Notes under the pieces: generated by a model
What the model saw: the letters and a program-made list of their open reading frames with translations, nothing else
Databases searched by the model: none
Told to the model about the DNA's origin: nothing
Part shown: positions 43,932 through 53,060 of the stretch, piece by piece
Layout: each line of letters starts with the position of its first letter
How positions within the stretch are numbered: position 1 is the stretch's first letter
Position numbers and translations under genes: made by a program
Source: Psychrobacillus psychrodurans
GTDB lineage: Bacteria; Bacillota; Bacilli; Bacillales_A; Planococcaceae
Reading direction: 5' to 3' (one strand)
DNA: 64,000 nt
NCBI RefSeq assembly: GCF_027563345.1
Contig: NZ_JAMKBK010000007.1

Positions 43932-44531
43932 ATGAACTCTTCTGCTACTACTATTACCGAACCTTCTACAATTTATTATAAGGAAACAGGTGCAATTTGG
44001 CGATTAAGCAACTACTTTATAGAACAAATTCCATTTGACCATCCAAATCTAGTTTTTTGCTGTATTGGTACTGACCGCTCTACTGGGGATGCACTTGGAC
44101 CAATGACAGGTTCTTTCTTATCACAACTTAAATCATTTCCATTTGAAATTGTTGGTACATTGGACAATCCCTTACATGCGCTAAATATTGAAGACATCAC
44201 GGAAACCATCCTCAGTTCACCTAAATCCCCTTATATTATAGCTATAGATGCTTGTTTAGGGAACGTGAATAATATTGGACAGATTATCGTTCACCCTGGA
44301 CCTTTATATCCCGGAAAAGCGGTGAAAAAAGAATTACCACCAATCGGTGAAGTCTCTATTAAAGCAATCGTAAATATCGGAGGTTTTATGGAATATAATG
44401 TTCTTCAAAGTACTCGACTTCATCTAACTTATGAAATGGGAAGAGTCATCTCTCGTGCACTACTTTTAGCTTGGCATCGATATAATTTAAAAGTTATAAA
44501 TAATAGCAACAGCAATACCAACAATAACTAG
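43932..44531 (+). CDS. yyaC: Spore protease-like protein YyaC
   Basis: About 199 residues (GTG four codons earlier is an alternative). Contains the family core CCIGTDRSTGDALGPMTG and DNPLHALNIED, IAIDACLG and IGEVSIKAIVN, as in the HybD/GPR-like fold of YyaC. Expressed in sporulation in B. subtilis; biochemical role is unclear. The end overlaps the tail of the convergent DUF554 gene by 45 bases, and its Asn/Ser-rich last residues come from this overlap. Confidence 0.88.
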   Translation: MNSSATTITEPSTIYYKETGAIWRLSNYFIEQIPFDHPNLVFCCIGTDRSTGDALGPMTGSFLSQLKSFPFEIVGTLDNPLHALNIEDITETILSSPKSPYIIAIDACLGNVNNIGQIIVHPGPLYPGKAVKKELPPIGEVSIKAIVNIGGFMEYNVLQSTRLHLTYEMGRVISRALLLAWHRYNLKVINNSNSNTNNN

Positions 44532-45197
44532 ACTTGGCAATAGATTTGCAACTCTTACTTTTGTTATACCTAATAGATTAAGACCAATAGCAATAATCAT
44601 AATACCGCCAGTTGCTGTCATTTCTTGAAGAAACAATTCAAGTGCAGCTTCTGGTATTATTTTTGTAATTTGAGTAGCAAACAAAGCTATTGCTCCTTGA
44701 TAAATAGCTACAGGAATTGCAGAGAAAAGAACGCCTATTCCTAGAGTTGCGGATAGTACAATAGACGTAAATCCATCAATTATCCCTTTACTGATTAATA
44801 GTTCATGGTCATTTTGTAAACCACTGTTCAGAGCTCCTAGTACTCCCATTGCTCCTATTACAAATATTAAGGTACCTGCAACAAATCCTTGCGCTATACC
44901 TCCCCCTTGTTTTTTAGAGCCCATTTTAGTCTCCAAGTATTGAGCAAATTGATTCAACCATTTATCCAAATCAATCCATTCACCTATTACACCACCAAAA
45001 ACAATACAAATTATAATCAATACAAAATTATCACTTTCTAACCCCATCTGGATACCTAGTAAAGCAACTGCTATCCCTATTGCGTTCATAACGGTTTGCT
45101 TCATATTTTCAGGGATTCCTTTTAATAATCTACCAATTAATGCACCCGCTACTATTAAGATAGCATTTACTAATGTCCCTAATAAAACCATCACCAT
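44487..45197 (-). CDS. DUF554 membrane protein (YdfK/YqgA-like)
   Basis: 236 residues, about seven hydrophobic segments; motifs LGTLVNAILIVAGALIG at the start, GGVIGEWIDLD and GSKKQGGGIAQGFVAGTLIF. A transporter-like family with unknown substrate. It lies downstream of yyaC in opposite orientation and before the parB terminator. Confidence 0.85.
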   Translation of the reverse strand: MVMVLLGTLVNAILIVAGALIGRLLKGIPENMKQTVMNAIGIAVALLGIQMGLESDNFVLIIICIVFGGVIGEWIDLDKWLNQFAQYLETKMGSKKQGGGIAQGFVAGTLIFVIGAMGVLGALNSGLQNDHELLISKGIIDGFTSIVLSATLGIGVLFSAIPVAIYQGAIALFATQITKIIPEAALELFLQEMTATGGIMIIAIGLNLLGITKVRVANLLPSLVIVGIAVAIIYNF

Positions 45198-45221
45198 GCC
45201 TCATTCCAGTAATAAAAATAT

Positions 45222-45254
45222 AACCTATTCCTAGGCATGCCTAAGGAATAGGTT
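45222..45254 (-). terminator. Terminator of parA-parB
   Basis: AACCTATTCCT and AGGAATAGGTT make a near-perfect palindrome of 33 bases next to the parB stop; T-rich sequence follows. Confidence 0.8.
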
Positions 45255-45255
45255 C

Positions 45256-46092
45256 TTAATCTTCTAATAACTGTAATATCCTTTCTAAATCATCATCTGA
45301 ATAAAACTCAATTTCAATTTTACCTTTATCCTTGTTTTTAATAATCGAAACAGGAGTACCGAATATTTCTCTTAACTCTGATTCTTTTTCTTTAGTGAAA
45401 ATGTCCTTTTGGACTTTTTTTGTTTCACGTGGAACATCTTCATTTAAACGTTGAACTAAAGATTCTAGTTGTCTAACATTTAAATTTTCCTTAATTGACT
45501 TTTGCATAATTAACGGTATAGTCTTTTTCTTCTTTAACCCAAGAAGTGCTTTCCCGTGACCCATTGATAAAGTCCCATCGGAGATTGCATCTCTGACAAC
45601 TTGAGGTAAAGATAGTAATCGAATATGGTTTGCTATATGCGGTCTACTTTTTCCTAATCTAAAAGCAAGTTGCTCTTGAGTTAAGTTTAAATGTTCTATT
45701 AAATTTTGATATGCCTCTGCCTCTTCAATTGCTGTTAAATCTTCTCTTTGAAGATTTTCAAGAATGGCAAGCTCCATCATTTGCTGATCATTAAGTTCTC
45801 TTATAACAGCAGGAATTATTTCTAAGTTTGCTAACTGAGATGCTCTAAATCTTCTTTCTCCAACTACAATCTCAAATCTCGAACCTTTTTTCCTTAAAAT
45901 AATTGGTTGCAGAACACCATGCTCTTTAATAGATTCGGAAAGTTCCTTCATAGCTTCTTCATCAAATATTTTACGAGGTTGAAATGGATTTGGTTTAATA
46001 TCGCTTATGAGGATTTGTTCGACTTGCTCTAATTGGTCTAAATCTTCCCCAGGGAAAAGTGCATTGATACCCTTTCCTAATCCTTTAGCCAT
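45256..46092 (-). CDS. parB: Chromosome partitioning protein ParB (Spo0J)
   Basis: 278 residues: N-terminal CTP-binding ParB domain with GERRFRAS, a helix-turn-helix (TQEQLAFRLGKSRPHIANHIRLL) and C-terminal dimer domain. It loads at parS sites, slides and recruits SMC. It overlaps parA by eight bases and carries a parS within its own gene. Also known to influence sporulation through Soj. Confidence 0.96.
   Translation of the reverse strand: MAKGLGKGINALFPGEDLDQLEQVEQILISDIKPNPFQPRKIFDEEAMKELSESIKEHGVLQPIILRKKGSRFEIVVGERRFRASQLANLEIIPAVIRELNDQQMMELAILENLQREDLTAIEEAEAYQNLIEHLNLTQEQLAFRLGKSRPHIANHIRLLSLPQVVRDAISDGTLSMGHGKALLGLKKKKTIPLIMQKSIKENLNVRQLESLVQRLNEDVPRETKKVQKDIFTKEKESELREIFGTPVSIIKNKDKGKIEIEFYSDDDLERILQLLED
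45421..45436. promoter_or_regulatory. parS site inside parB
   Basis: TGTTTCACGTGGAACA fits the parS consensus TGTTNCACGTGAAACA (read on the other strand) at all 16 positions. B. subtilis also has a parS within spo0J. Confidence 0.93.
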
Positions 46093-46846
46093 TACGGATC
46101 ACTTCCTTCGCTAGTTCTAAATATACTTCTGCTCCTCTAGACTTCGGATCATAAATGATAATTGGTTCCCCGTGACTTGGTGCCTCACTTAGCCGTACAT
46201 TTCTAGGAATAATTGTTTTATACACTTTATCTTGAAAGTATTTTTTTACTTCTTCAATTACCTGAATCCCTAAATTTGTCCGAGCATCGAACATTGTAAG
46301 TAACACTCCGTCGATAGCGAGGTTCTTATTTAAATGCTTTTGAACTAAACGTATTGTACTTAACAATTGACTTAAACCTTCTAAAGCGTAAAACTCACAT
46401 TGTACTGGAATAATAATTGCATCAGAAGCAGTTAATGAATTAATCGTCAATAACCCTAGAGATGGTGGACAATCTATAACAATATAATCATAAAGGCCTT
46501 GTACTTCCTGTAATGCTCTTTTTAATCGAACTTCTCTGGAAATGGTAGATACTAATTCTATTTCTGCACCAGCCAAAGAAATAGTAGCGGGAACTATATG
46601 TAAATTCTCAACTTTTGTTTCTAGGATGGTTTCTTTAACACTAACATCATCAATGAGTACATCATAAATACATTGCTGAACCTCACCTTTATTGACTCCT
46701 ACTCCACTGGAAGCATTTCCTTGTGGATCTATATCAACTAGTAATACTTTTTTCCCCAAGTATGCAAGGCAGGCACTTAAATTCACAGATGTAGTTGTCT
46801 TCCCTACCCCACCTTTTTGATTGGCAATTGCTATAATTCTTCCCAC
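46085..46846 (-). CDS. parA: Chromosome partitioning ATPase ParA (Soj)
   Basis: 253 residues with the deviant Walker A KGGVGKTT (about 11-18) and DCPPSLGLLT. MinD/ParA ATPase that works with ParB in origin segregation and regulates DnaA. Length equals B. subtilis Soj (253). Confidence 0.96.
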   Translation of the reverse strand: MGRIIAIANQKGGVGKTTTSVNLSACLAYLGKKVLLVDIDPQGNASSGVGVNKGEVQQCIYDVLIDDVSVKETILETKVENLHIVPATISLAGAEIELVSTISREVRLKRALQEVQGLYDYIVIDCPPSLGLLTINSLTASDAIIIPVQCEFYALEGLSQLLSTIRLVQKHLNKNLAIDGVLLTMFDARTNLGIQVIEEVKKYFQDKVYKTIIPRNVRLSEAPSHGEPIIIYDPKSRGAEVYLELAKEVIRNG

Positions 46847-46939
46847 ACTTGCACCTACTTTCTAGCTATATTAATGGCCACTATTACATTCTATCAAATT
46901 TTGAATGAAAAATGGGTGTTATTCTTGTTACAAAAGAAA

Positions 46940-46966
46940 AACTCTCGCAAATTAGTTGCGAGAGTT
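46940..46966 (-). terminator. Terminator of noc
   Basis: AACTCTCGCAA and TTGCGAGAGTT form an 11-base perfect stem with a 5-base loop, then TTTTCTTTTG on the minus strand. Confidence 0.92.
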
Positions 46967-46982
46967 GAAATAAGATAGTATA

Positions 46983-47855
46983 TTATGATTTCTTTTTAGG
47001 TATTTTTACCGTAATTTGATAAAACTCTTCTGTATCTTCTTCTTCAGTTTTAATGTCAATACCACTTTTAGTTACCATTGAGAGAGATTGTTTAATCGTA
47101 TTTAATGCAATACGGACATCTTTACTTACTAATTTTCTTTTTGATTTATCCTTTTTACCACTTTTTACTGGTGGGTTAATAATTTCATTAACCTTTTCTT
47201 CTAACTGCTTCACATTCCAATGTTTTTCAATAGACATGTTCATCAGTTCTAGTTGCGTCTCTTTTTCTTTAACAGCCATTAAGGCACGAGCATGTCTTTC
47301 CGAAAGTTCTTTTTTCATAATAGATTCTTGAACTTCTTGAGGTAACTTTAATAATCTCAGTTTGTTTGCGACTGTAGATTGTCCCTTACCTAGACGTTGC
47401 GCTAATGCTTCTTGAGTTAAATCATGCAATTTCAATAATTTTTGATAAGCTACTGCTTCTTCTATTGCTGTTAGTTCCTCACGCTGTAAGTTTTCTATTA
47501 ATGCAATAGAAGCAGTTTCTTTATCACTTAAATTACGGATTATTGCTGGAACCTCTGCCCATTTTAACTTAGTCATTGCTCTAAAGCGACGTTCTCCAGC
47601 AATTATTTCGTACTTTTCATCCTCATCCATCTTACGTATAATGATTGGTTGAATCACTCCGTGAGTATGAATGGTCCTTGCTAGTTCTTCTATTTTATCA
47701 TCATCAAAAACAGTTCTCGGTTGGTATCTGTTAGGTACTATTTTATCAATTGAAATATTTAAAACTTCTTCTAAATGGGTTTGTCTTGGCTCTATCATTT
47801 CTTCCTGCCCTTGTTTTTCAGAACTACCAAAAAAACGTGAAAACGGACTTTTCAT
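46983..47855 (-). CDS. noc: Nucleoid occlusion protein Noc
   Basis: About 290 residues from the ATG after AAAGGTGG; the longer frame adds 15 residues without a site. A ParB paralogue (GERRFRAMTKL, HTH LTQEALAQRLGKGQSTVANKLRLL). The N-terminal MKSPFSRFFGSSEKQ is the amphipathic membrane-binding helix typical of Noc, which blocks septum formation over the chromosome. Located between parA and rsmG as in B. subtilis. Confidence 0.94.
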   Translation of the reverse strand: MKSPFSRFFGSSEKQGQEEMIEPRQTHLEEVLNISIDKIVPNRYQPRTVFDDDKIEELARTIHTHGVIQPIIIRKMDEDEKYEIIAGERRFRAMTKLKWAEVPAIIRNLSDKETASIALIENLQREELTAIEEAVAYQKLLKLHDLTQEALAQRLGKGQSTVANKLRLLKLPQEVQESIMKKELSERHARALMAVKEKETQLELMNMSIEKHWNVKQLEEKVNEIINPPVKSGKKDKSKRKLVSKDVRIALNTIKQSLSMVTKSGIDIKTEEEDTEEFYQITVKIPKKKS

Positions 47856-47923
47856 CTTACTCGCACCACCTTTTCGAAACTCTATACACAAAATATTCAC
47901 GATTAAAGTAATTATACATTAAA

Positions 47924-47939
47924 TGTTTCACGTGGAACG
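47924..47939. promoter_or_regulatory. parS site upstream of noc
   Basis: TGTTTCACGTGGAACG matches the parS consensus at 15 of 16 positions. It lies between rsmG and noc, a place where B. subtilis also has a parS, as I recall. Confidence 0.85.
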
Positions 47940-47946
47940 TTCCTCA

Positions 47947-48663
47947 TTAAATAATTGGTGTTTTGTTTGGAATACCTGGTTTTCGAGGGTATCTTTTCGG
48001 TGTGCTTTTAGTTTTAGAAAAGACATACAACGTTCTTTCACTTTTTTCTATTGGTAACAGAAATGAATAATCTGCAGTTTTTTCTGCACCTAAAACGGAT
48101 AACGCTTTAGAAGCATCTTTTAGTTCTTCAGAAGCGCTAGCTGCTTTCATTGCTATAAACTTCCCTCCAACTTTTACTAAAGGAAGACAAAGTTCGGATA
48201 AAACTGAAAGTCTTGCGACAGCTCTTGCAGTTACAATATCATAATTTTCTCTATATTCCTTGTTTTGTCCAAAGTCCTCTGCGCGAGAATGAACAAAATG
48301 AACATTTGTCAACCCAAGTTCCTGACTTAGATGGGTTAAAAACTGAATTCTTTTATTTAATGAGTCTACTATTGTGACACTTAAATTAGGAAAACAAATT
48401 TTTAAAGGAATACTAGGAAATCCTGCACCTGCTCCAACGTCACAAACAGAGTACTTTCCTGTGAAATCTTCATAAAAAGAAGCACTAATGGAATCGAAGA
48501 AATGTTTTAAATAAACTGATGCTTCGTCAGTTATTGCTGTTAAATTCATCTTTTCATTCCACTCCACTAGTAGCTTAAAATATATTTTAAATTGTTCTAC
48601 TTGTTTACTACTCAGTTCTATTCCTTTTTTATGAAGGGCTTGTACAAATTGTTCTTCGTTCAT
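47947..48663 (-). CDS. rsmG: 16S rRNA (guanine527-N7)-methyltransferase
   Basis: 238 residues (239 in B. subtilis). SAM-binding motif CDVGAGAGFPSIPLKI (about 73-88) and the basic C-terminal tail KRYPRKPGIPNKTP. Methylates G527 in 16S rRNA; loss gives low-level streptomycin resistance. Follows mnmG with a 23-base gap. Confidence 0.96.
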   Translation of the reverse strand: MNEEQFVQALHKKGIELSSKQVEQFKIYFKLLVEWNEKMNLTAITDEASVYLKHFFDSISASFYEDFTGKYSVCDVGAGAGFPSIPLKICFPNLSVTIVDSLNKRIQFLTHLSQELGLTNVHFVHSRAEDFGQNKEYRENYDIVTARAVARLSVLSELCLPLVKVGGKFIAMKAASASEELKDASKALSVLGAEKTADYSFLLPIEKSERTLYVFSKTKSTPKRYPRKPGIPNKTPII

Positions 48664-48686
48664 GTAGTTCTCCTCATCATTTTAGA

Positions 48687-50576
48687 CTATCCACTGATTT
48701 TGGCTATTTTTCCTTGTTCAATATATATAAGAAGAATAGAAATGTCAGCTGGATTTACTCCTGAAATACGAGATGCTTGGGCAATCGATAATGGACGGAC
48801 TTGCATTAGTTTTTGTTTTGCTTCTGTAGCAATACCATTGATAGCATCGTAATCAATATTTTCAGGAATTTTTTTGTCTTCCATTTTTTTAAGTTTTTCT
48901 ACTTGCTGAAGAGATTTTTCAATATACCCTTCATACTTAACTTGTATCTCTACCTGTTCTTTTTCTTCTAAAGATAATTCTACATCAGAAGGTGATAATT
49001 GGGCTACTAAATCATAATTCATTTCAGTACGTTTTAATAGGTCGGCAGCACGAATTCCATCTTTCAATTCGCTACCATCCACACTTCGTATTAAAGCTTG
49101 CGTTATTTCATTTGGTTTTATCATTATCAAACGTAACCGAGCTAACTCATCTTCTATTCTTTTCTTTTTCTCTAAGAATTTATTATAACGTGTTTCTGGA
49201 ACTAAACCAATTTCATACCCAACTTCTAATAATCTTAAGTCCGCATTATCGTGACGAAGTAATAACCGATATTCTGCACGCGATGTAAGTAGACGATAAG
49301 GTTCATTCGTCCCTTTCGTTACTAAGTCATCAATTAATACACCAATATATGCATCCGATCTACTTAACACTTTTTCTTCTTTCTTTAGTGCTCGTAAACC
49401 TGCATTTATTCCTGCCATCAAGCCTTGTCCTGCTGCTTCTTCATAACCAGAAGTCCCATTGATTTGACCTGCAGTATATAAATTTTTTACTCTTTTAGTT
49501 TCTAATGTTGGCCATAATTGTGTCGGTACCATTGCATCATACTCAATTGCGTATCCGGCACGCATCATTTCTGCATTTTCAAGTCCTGGAATAGATGTTA
49601 GAAGCTGACGTTGTACATGCTCTGGAAGACTTGTAGATAATCCTTGAACATAAACCTCACGTGTATTTCTTCCCTCTGGTTCTAAGAAAATCTGATGACG
49701 TGGCTTGTCATTAAAACGGACTACTTTGTCTTCAATTGAAGGACAATATCTTGGTCCAGTTCCTTTAATCATACCAGAATACATCGGTGATAAATGTAGA
49801 TTATCATTAATAATTTGATGTGTTGTTTCACTTGTATAAGTTAACCAGCAAGGTAATTGATCCATAATGAATTCTGTTGTTTCAAAGCTAAATGCTCTTG
49901 GAACATCATCTCCAGGTTGGATTTCTGTTTTGCTATAATCAATTGTTTTACTGTTTACACGTGGTGGAGTTCCTGTTTTAAAGCGAACTAGATCAAATCC
50001 TAGAGCACGGATACTGTCTGCTAATTTTATGGAAGGTTGCTGATTATTTGGTCCACTTGAATATTTCAAATCCCCAATAATAATTTCACCACGTAGGAAT
50101 GTTCCAGTCGTTATTACGACTGTTTCTGCACGATAAATTGCTCCAACCTGCGTTTCAAGTCCTACAATTTTATCGTCTTCTACTATTAAGTCTTCTACTA
50201 CAGCTTGATGAATAGTTAGGTTTTCTTGTTCCTCTAAAAGACGTTTCATCTCATGTTGGTATAATACTTTATCTGCTTGCGCACGTAGTGCCCGAACAGC
50301 AGGTCCTTTTCCTGTGTTCAACATTCTCATTTGAATATGTGTTTTGTCTATAACTTTTCCCATGGCCCCGCCAAGTGCATCTATTTCTCGCACAACAATT
50401 CCTTTTGCAGGTCCTCCGATCGATGGATTACAAGGCATAAATGCAATCATATCAAGATTAATTGTTAGAACTAAGGTATTTGCTCCCATTTTAGCAGCTG
50501 CTAATGCTGCTTCAACGCCCGCATGTCCCGCTCCAACAACAATCACATCGAACTTGCCCGCTTCAAACTTCGGCAT
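48687..50576 (-). CDS. mnmG: tRNA uridine-5-carboxymethylaminomethyl(34) synthesis enzyme MnmG (GidA)
   Basis: 629 residues with the N-terminal FAD motif VIVVGAGHAGVEAALAAAKMG, CNPSIGGPAKG and TGTFLRGEI. With MnmE it modifies the wobble uridine of certain tRNAs using FAD and folate. Full length. Confidence 0.97.
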   Translation of the reverse strand: MPKFEAGKFDVIVVGAGHAGVEAALAAAKMGANTLVLTINLDMIAFMPCNPSIGGPAKGIVVREIDALGGAMGKVIDKTHIQMRMLNTGKGPAVRALRAQADKVLYQHEMKRLLEEQENLTIHQAVVEDLIVEDDKIVGLETQVGAIYRAETVVITTGTFLRGEIIIGDLKYSSGPNNQQPSIKLADSIRALGFDLVRFKTGTPPRVNSKTIDYSKTEIQPGDDVPRAFSFETTEFIMDQLPCWLTYTSETTHQIINDNLHLSPMYSGMIKGTGPRYCPSIEDKVVRFNDKPRHQIFLEPEGRNTREVYVQGLSTSLPEHVQRQLLTSIPGLENAEMMRAGYAIEYDAMVPTQLWPTLETKRVKNLYTAGQINGTSGYEEAAGQGLMAGINAGLRALKKEEKVLSRSDAYIGVLIDDLVTKGTNEPYRLLTSRAEYRLLLRHDNADLRLLEVGYEIGLVPETRYNKFLEKKKRIEDELARLRLIMIKPNEITQALIRSVDGSELKDGIRAADLLKRTEMNYDLVAQLSPSDVELSLEEKEQVEIQVKYEGYIEKSLQQVEKLKKMEDKKIPENIDYDAINGIATEAKQKLMQVRPLSIAQASRISGVNPADISILLIYIEQGKIAKISG

Positions 50577-50598
50577 GTTCGTAACTTCCTCTCGTTTT

Positions 50599-51984
50599 TT
50601 ATTTTCCTAAACAAAATTGTGAAAATAGTTGATCAATCAAACTTTCTTCTACTGTATCTCCTGTTATTTCACCTAATATTTCCCACGTTCTAGTTACATC
50701 TATTTGTATCATATCCACAGGCACATCACTCTGTGCTGCTTCTAATGCATCTGTAATAGTAGATTTTGCTAACGTCAATAAAGATATATGACGAGCATTT
50801 GAAACATACGTCAGATCAGAAGCCTCGATTGTACCCTCAAAAAATAATGAGGCAATCGCTTCTTCCAATTCATCCACGCCTTCTTCTTTTAGTAAAGAAG
50901 TAGTAACAATACGTTTATGTCCAGACAAATTTCTTACTTCATTTATATCTATTTTTGTTGGTAAATCAGTTTTATTGATAATAACGATATAATCCATTCC
51001 TTTAATTGTTTCTAACAATCTTCGGTCTTCCATCGTTAACTGTTCAGCACTATTCAATACAAGCAATATAAGATCAGCTTCTGCTAGTACCTGTCTAGAT
51101 TTTTCTACGCCAATTCTTTCTACAATATCTTCTGTTTCTCGAATACCTGCAGTATCAACTAATTTTAATGGAACACCTCGTACATTAACGTACTCTTCTA
51201 TAATATCTCTCGTTGTTCCTGCTATATCCGTCACAATTGCTTTATTTTCTTGTATTAAACTATTTAATAGAGATGACTTCCCTACATTTGGTCTACCGAT
51301 AATCGCAGTAGAAAGTCCTTCTCGTAGAATTTTACCTTGGGATGATGTTAAAAGTAATTTCTCAATTTCTTTGCTGACCCAAGTACACTTTTCGATCATC
51401 AGTGGAAGTGTCATTTCTTCTACATCATCATACTCAGGATAATCTATATTTACTTCTACTTGCGCCAAAGTTTCTAAAAGTGCTTGCCTTAATGTTGCAA
51501 TAAGTCTTGATAATCGACCGTCCATTTGACCTAGTGCAACATTCATTGCTTTATCTGTTTTTGCTCTTATTAAATCCATTACTGCTTCTGCTTGTGACAA
51601 GTCAATTCTTCCATTTAAAAAAGCACGTTTGGTAAACTCACCGGGTTCTGCAAGTCGGGCACCGTTAATTAATACTAACTGTAGAACACGATTAACAGAA
51701 ACTAATCCTCCGTGGCAGTTTATCTCAATTACATCTTCTCTTGTAAAAGTTTTTGGACCTTTCATTAAGGACAGCATGACTTCTTCTACAACCTCATTCG
51801 TTTTTGGGTCAACTAAATGTCCGTAATGAATGGTATGAGATGCCTGGTCAAATAAATCTTTTCCGTTTGGTGAACGAAATATCTTATTTGCTATAGCTAT
51901 TGCACTAGATCCACTAAGTCTAACTATTGCAATGGCACCTTCCCCCATTGGAGTCGAAATAGCAGTTATTGTATCAAATTCCAC
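50599..51984 (-). CDS. mnmE: tRNA modification GTPase MnmE (TrmE)
   Basis: 461 residues from a GTG six bases after AAGGAGGTGG (B. subtilis 459). The frame runs 44 codons further upstream but that part is not homologous. Starts with EFDTITAISTPMGEGAIAIVRLSG; G1 GRPNVGKSSLLN, G3 DTAGIRET, G4 NKTD; ends in the catalytic FCLGK. Partner of MnmG. Confidence 0.96.
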   Translation of the reverse strand: MEFDTITAISTPMGEGAIAIVRLSGSSAIAIANKIFRSPNGKDLFDQASHTIHYGHLVDPKTNEVVEEVMLSLMKGPKTFTREDVIEINCHGGLVSVNRVLQLVLINGARLAEPGEFTKRAFLNGRIDLSQAEAVMDLIRAKTDKAMNVALGQMDGRLSRLIATLRQALLETLAQVEVNIDYPEYDDVEEMTLPLMIEKCTWVSKEIEKLLLTSSQGKILREGLSTAIIGRPNVGKSSLLNSLIQENKAIVTDIAGTTRDIIEEYVNVRGVPLKLVDTAGIRETEDIVERIGVEKSRQVLAEADLILLVLNSAEQLTMEDRRLLETIKGMDYIVIINKTDLPTKIDINEVRNLSGHKRIVTTSLLKEEGVDELEEAIASLFFEGTIEASDLTYVSNARHISLLTLAKSTITDALEAAQSDVPVDMIQIDVTRTWEILGEITGDTVEESLIDQLFSQFCLGK

Positions 51985-52012
51985 AGTTGTCCACCTCCTT
52001 ACAAATCCACAC

Positions 52013-52030
52013 TTATCCACATGTGTATAA
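52013..52030. promoter_or_regulatory. Paired DnaA boxes upstream of mnmE
   Basis: TTATCCACA (52013-52021) directly followed by TGTGTATAA (52022-52030), two perfect consensus boxes in opposite orientation. A degenerate TTGTCCACC lies within 30 bases. As I recall, B. subtilis has a DnaA-box cluster at trmE. Confidence 0.7.
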
Positions 52031-52268
52031 CTAAAACGAACACGACTATCTAACATATAACAATACCATAAAACAACCAAAATCAGAAGTATAGATACTT
52101 TTACATATGTGAACAAAAATACCTAGCATTACAAAAATCATTTTTTTGAATTTTACTATTAATAATAGACTATTCTAGTTTTTCTCATTGAGTACTACTC
52201 ATTTATTTTATTGTGACCAAAGACTACTCATATTTTTAATGCACTAATTTTTGTTAAACAGCAAGAAA

Positions 52269-52304
52269 AACGGACTTCAGTGTATTACTTAGCTGAAATC
52301 CGTT
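52269..52304 (-). terminator. Terminator of rpmH-rnpA-spoIIIJ-jag
   Basis: AACGGATTTCAG and CTGAAGTCCGTT pair with one mismatch; TTTTC follows on the minus strand. Confidence 0.85.
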
Positions 52305-52310
52305 GAAATA

Positions 52311-53060
52311 TTATTTAATTGGTTCAATGACTAGATAACGATTTGGATCTGTTCCGACTGAATAGGTTTCTATATCTATTCGCACAGATAGTGCATTATG
52401 AATTATTTTTCGCTCAAATGATGACATCGGTTCAAATTCAACTTTGCTACCAGTCCGAATAGCTTTGTCTGCCATTCTTTCTGCTAGTTGCTCCAATGAC
52501 TCTTGTCTTCTTTCGCGGTAATTCCCAACGTCTAATTTAATAATGATAAAGGAATTAGAAAACTTATTGGCAACTAGTTGTGATAAGTTTTCTAAAGCAT
52601 TTAATGTTTGTCCACGCTTCCCTATTAAGATAGCTGCCTTCTCGCTATTCAGGTGAAGATGAATAAACTTTCCTTCTCTTTTCTCATTTATAACTAGGTC
52701 ATCAATATGCATTTCTTTTGCAATCTCATTTATATAGTTTTTTGTTTCTTCTACTGCTTGTTCATTTGTTTCTATATTAATTGGTTCTTCTTCTATAACC
52801 GATTCTGTTGCGACTGTCTTTCCTAGTTCGGCTACTTCTTTAACTTTTTCTTTTTCTTGAACTTTTTCTACTATCACTTCTTGCTCTTTATTCAAAACAG
52901 TTACTTCAACAACTGCAGGCTTCGTTCCAAATCCAAGAAAACCTTTTTTACCTGCTTCCACTACCTTAATTGACACGTCATCTCTTGAAACACCAAGCTT
53001 TTCAAGTGCAACTGTTATAGCTTCTTCTTTTGTAGGTGCAGTTTGTGTAATCTGATTCAT
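52311..53060 (-). CDS. jag: RNA-binding protein Jag (KhpB)
   Basis: 249 residues: Jag-N domain (about 1-55, with GKKGFLGFGTKPAVVEV), a Glu/Lys/Val-rich linker, a type II KH domain containing LIGKRGQTLNALENL, and an R3H domain (ARM-x-DKA, FEPMSSFERKIIHNAL). KhpB pairs with KhpA and affects cell-wall synthesis and sporulation. Overlaps spoIIIJ by four bases. Confidence 0.94.
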   Translation of the reverse strand: MNQITQTAPTKEEAITVALEKLGVSRDDVSIKVVEAGKKGFLGFGTKPAVVEVTVLNKEQEVIVEKVQEKEKVKEVAELGKTVATESVIEEEPINIETNEQAVEETKNYINEIAKEMHIDDLVINEKREGKFIHLHLNSEKAAILIGKRGQTLNALENLSQLVANKFSNSFIIIKLDVGNYRERRQESLEQLAERMADKAIRTGSKVEFEPMSSFERKIIHNALSVRIDIETYSVGTDPNRYLVIEPIK

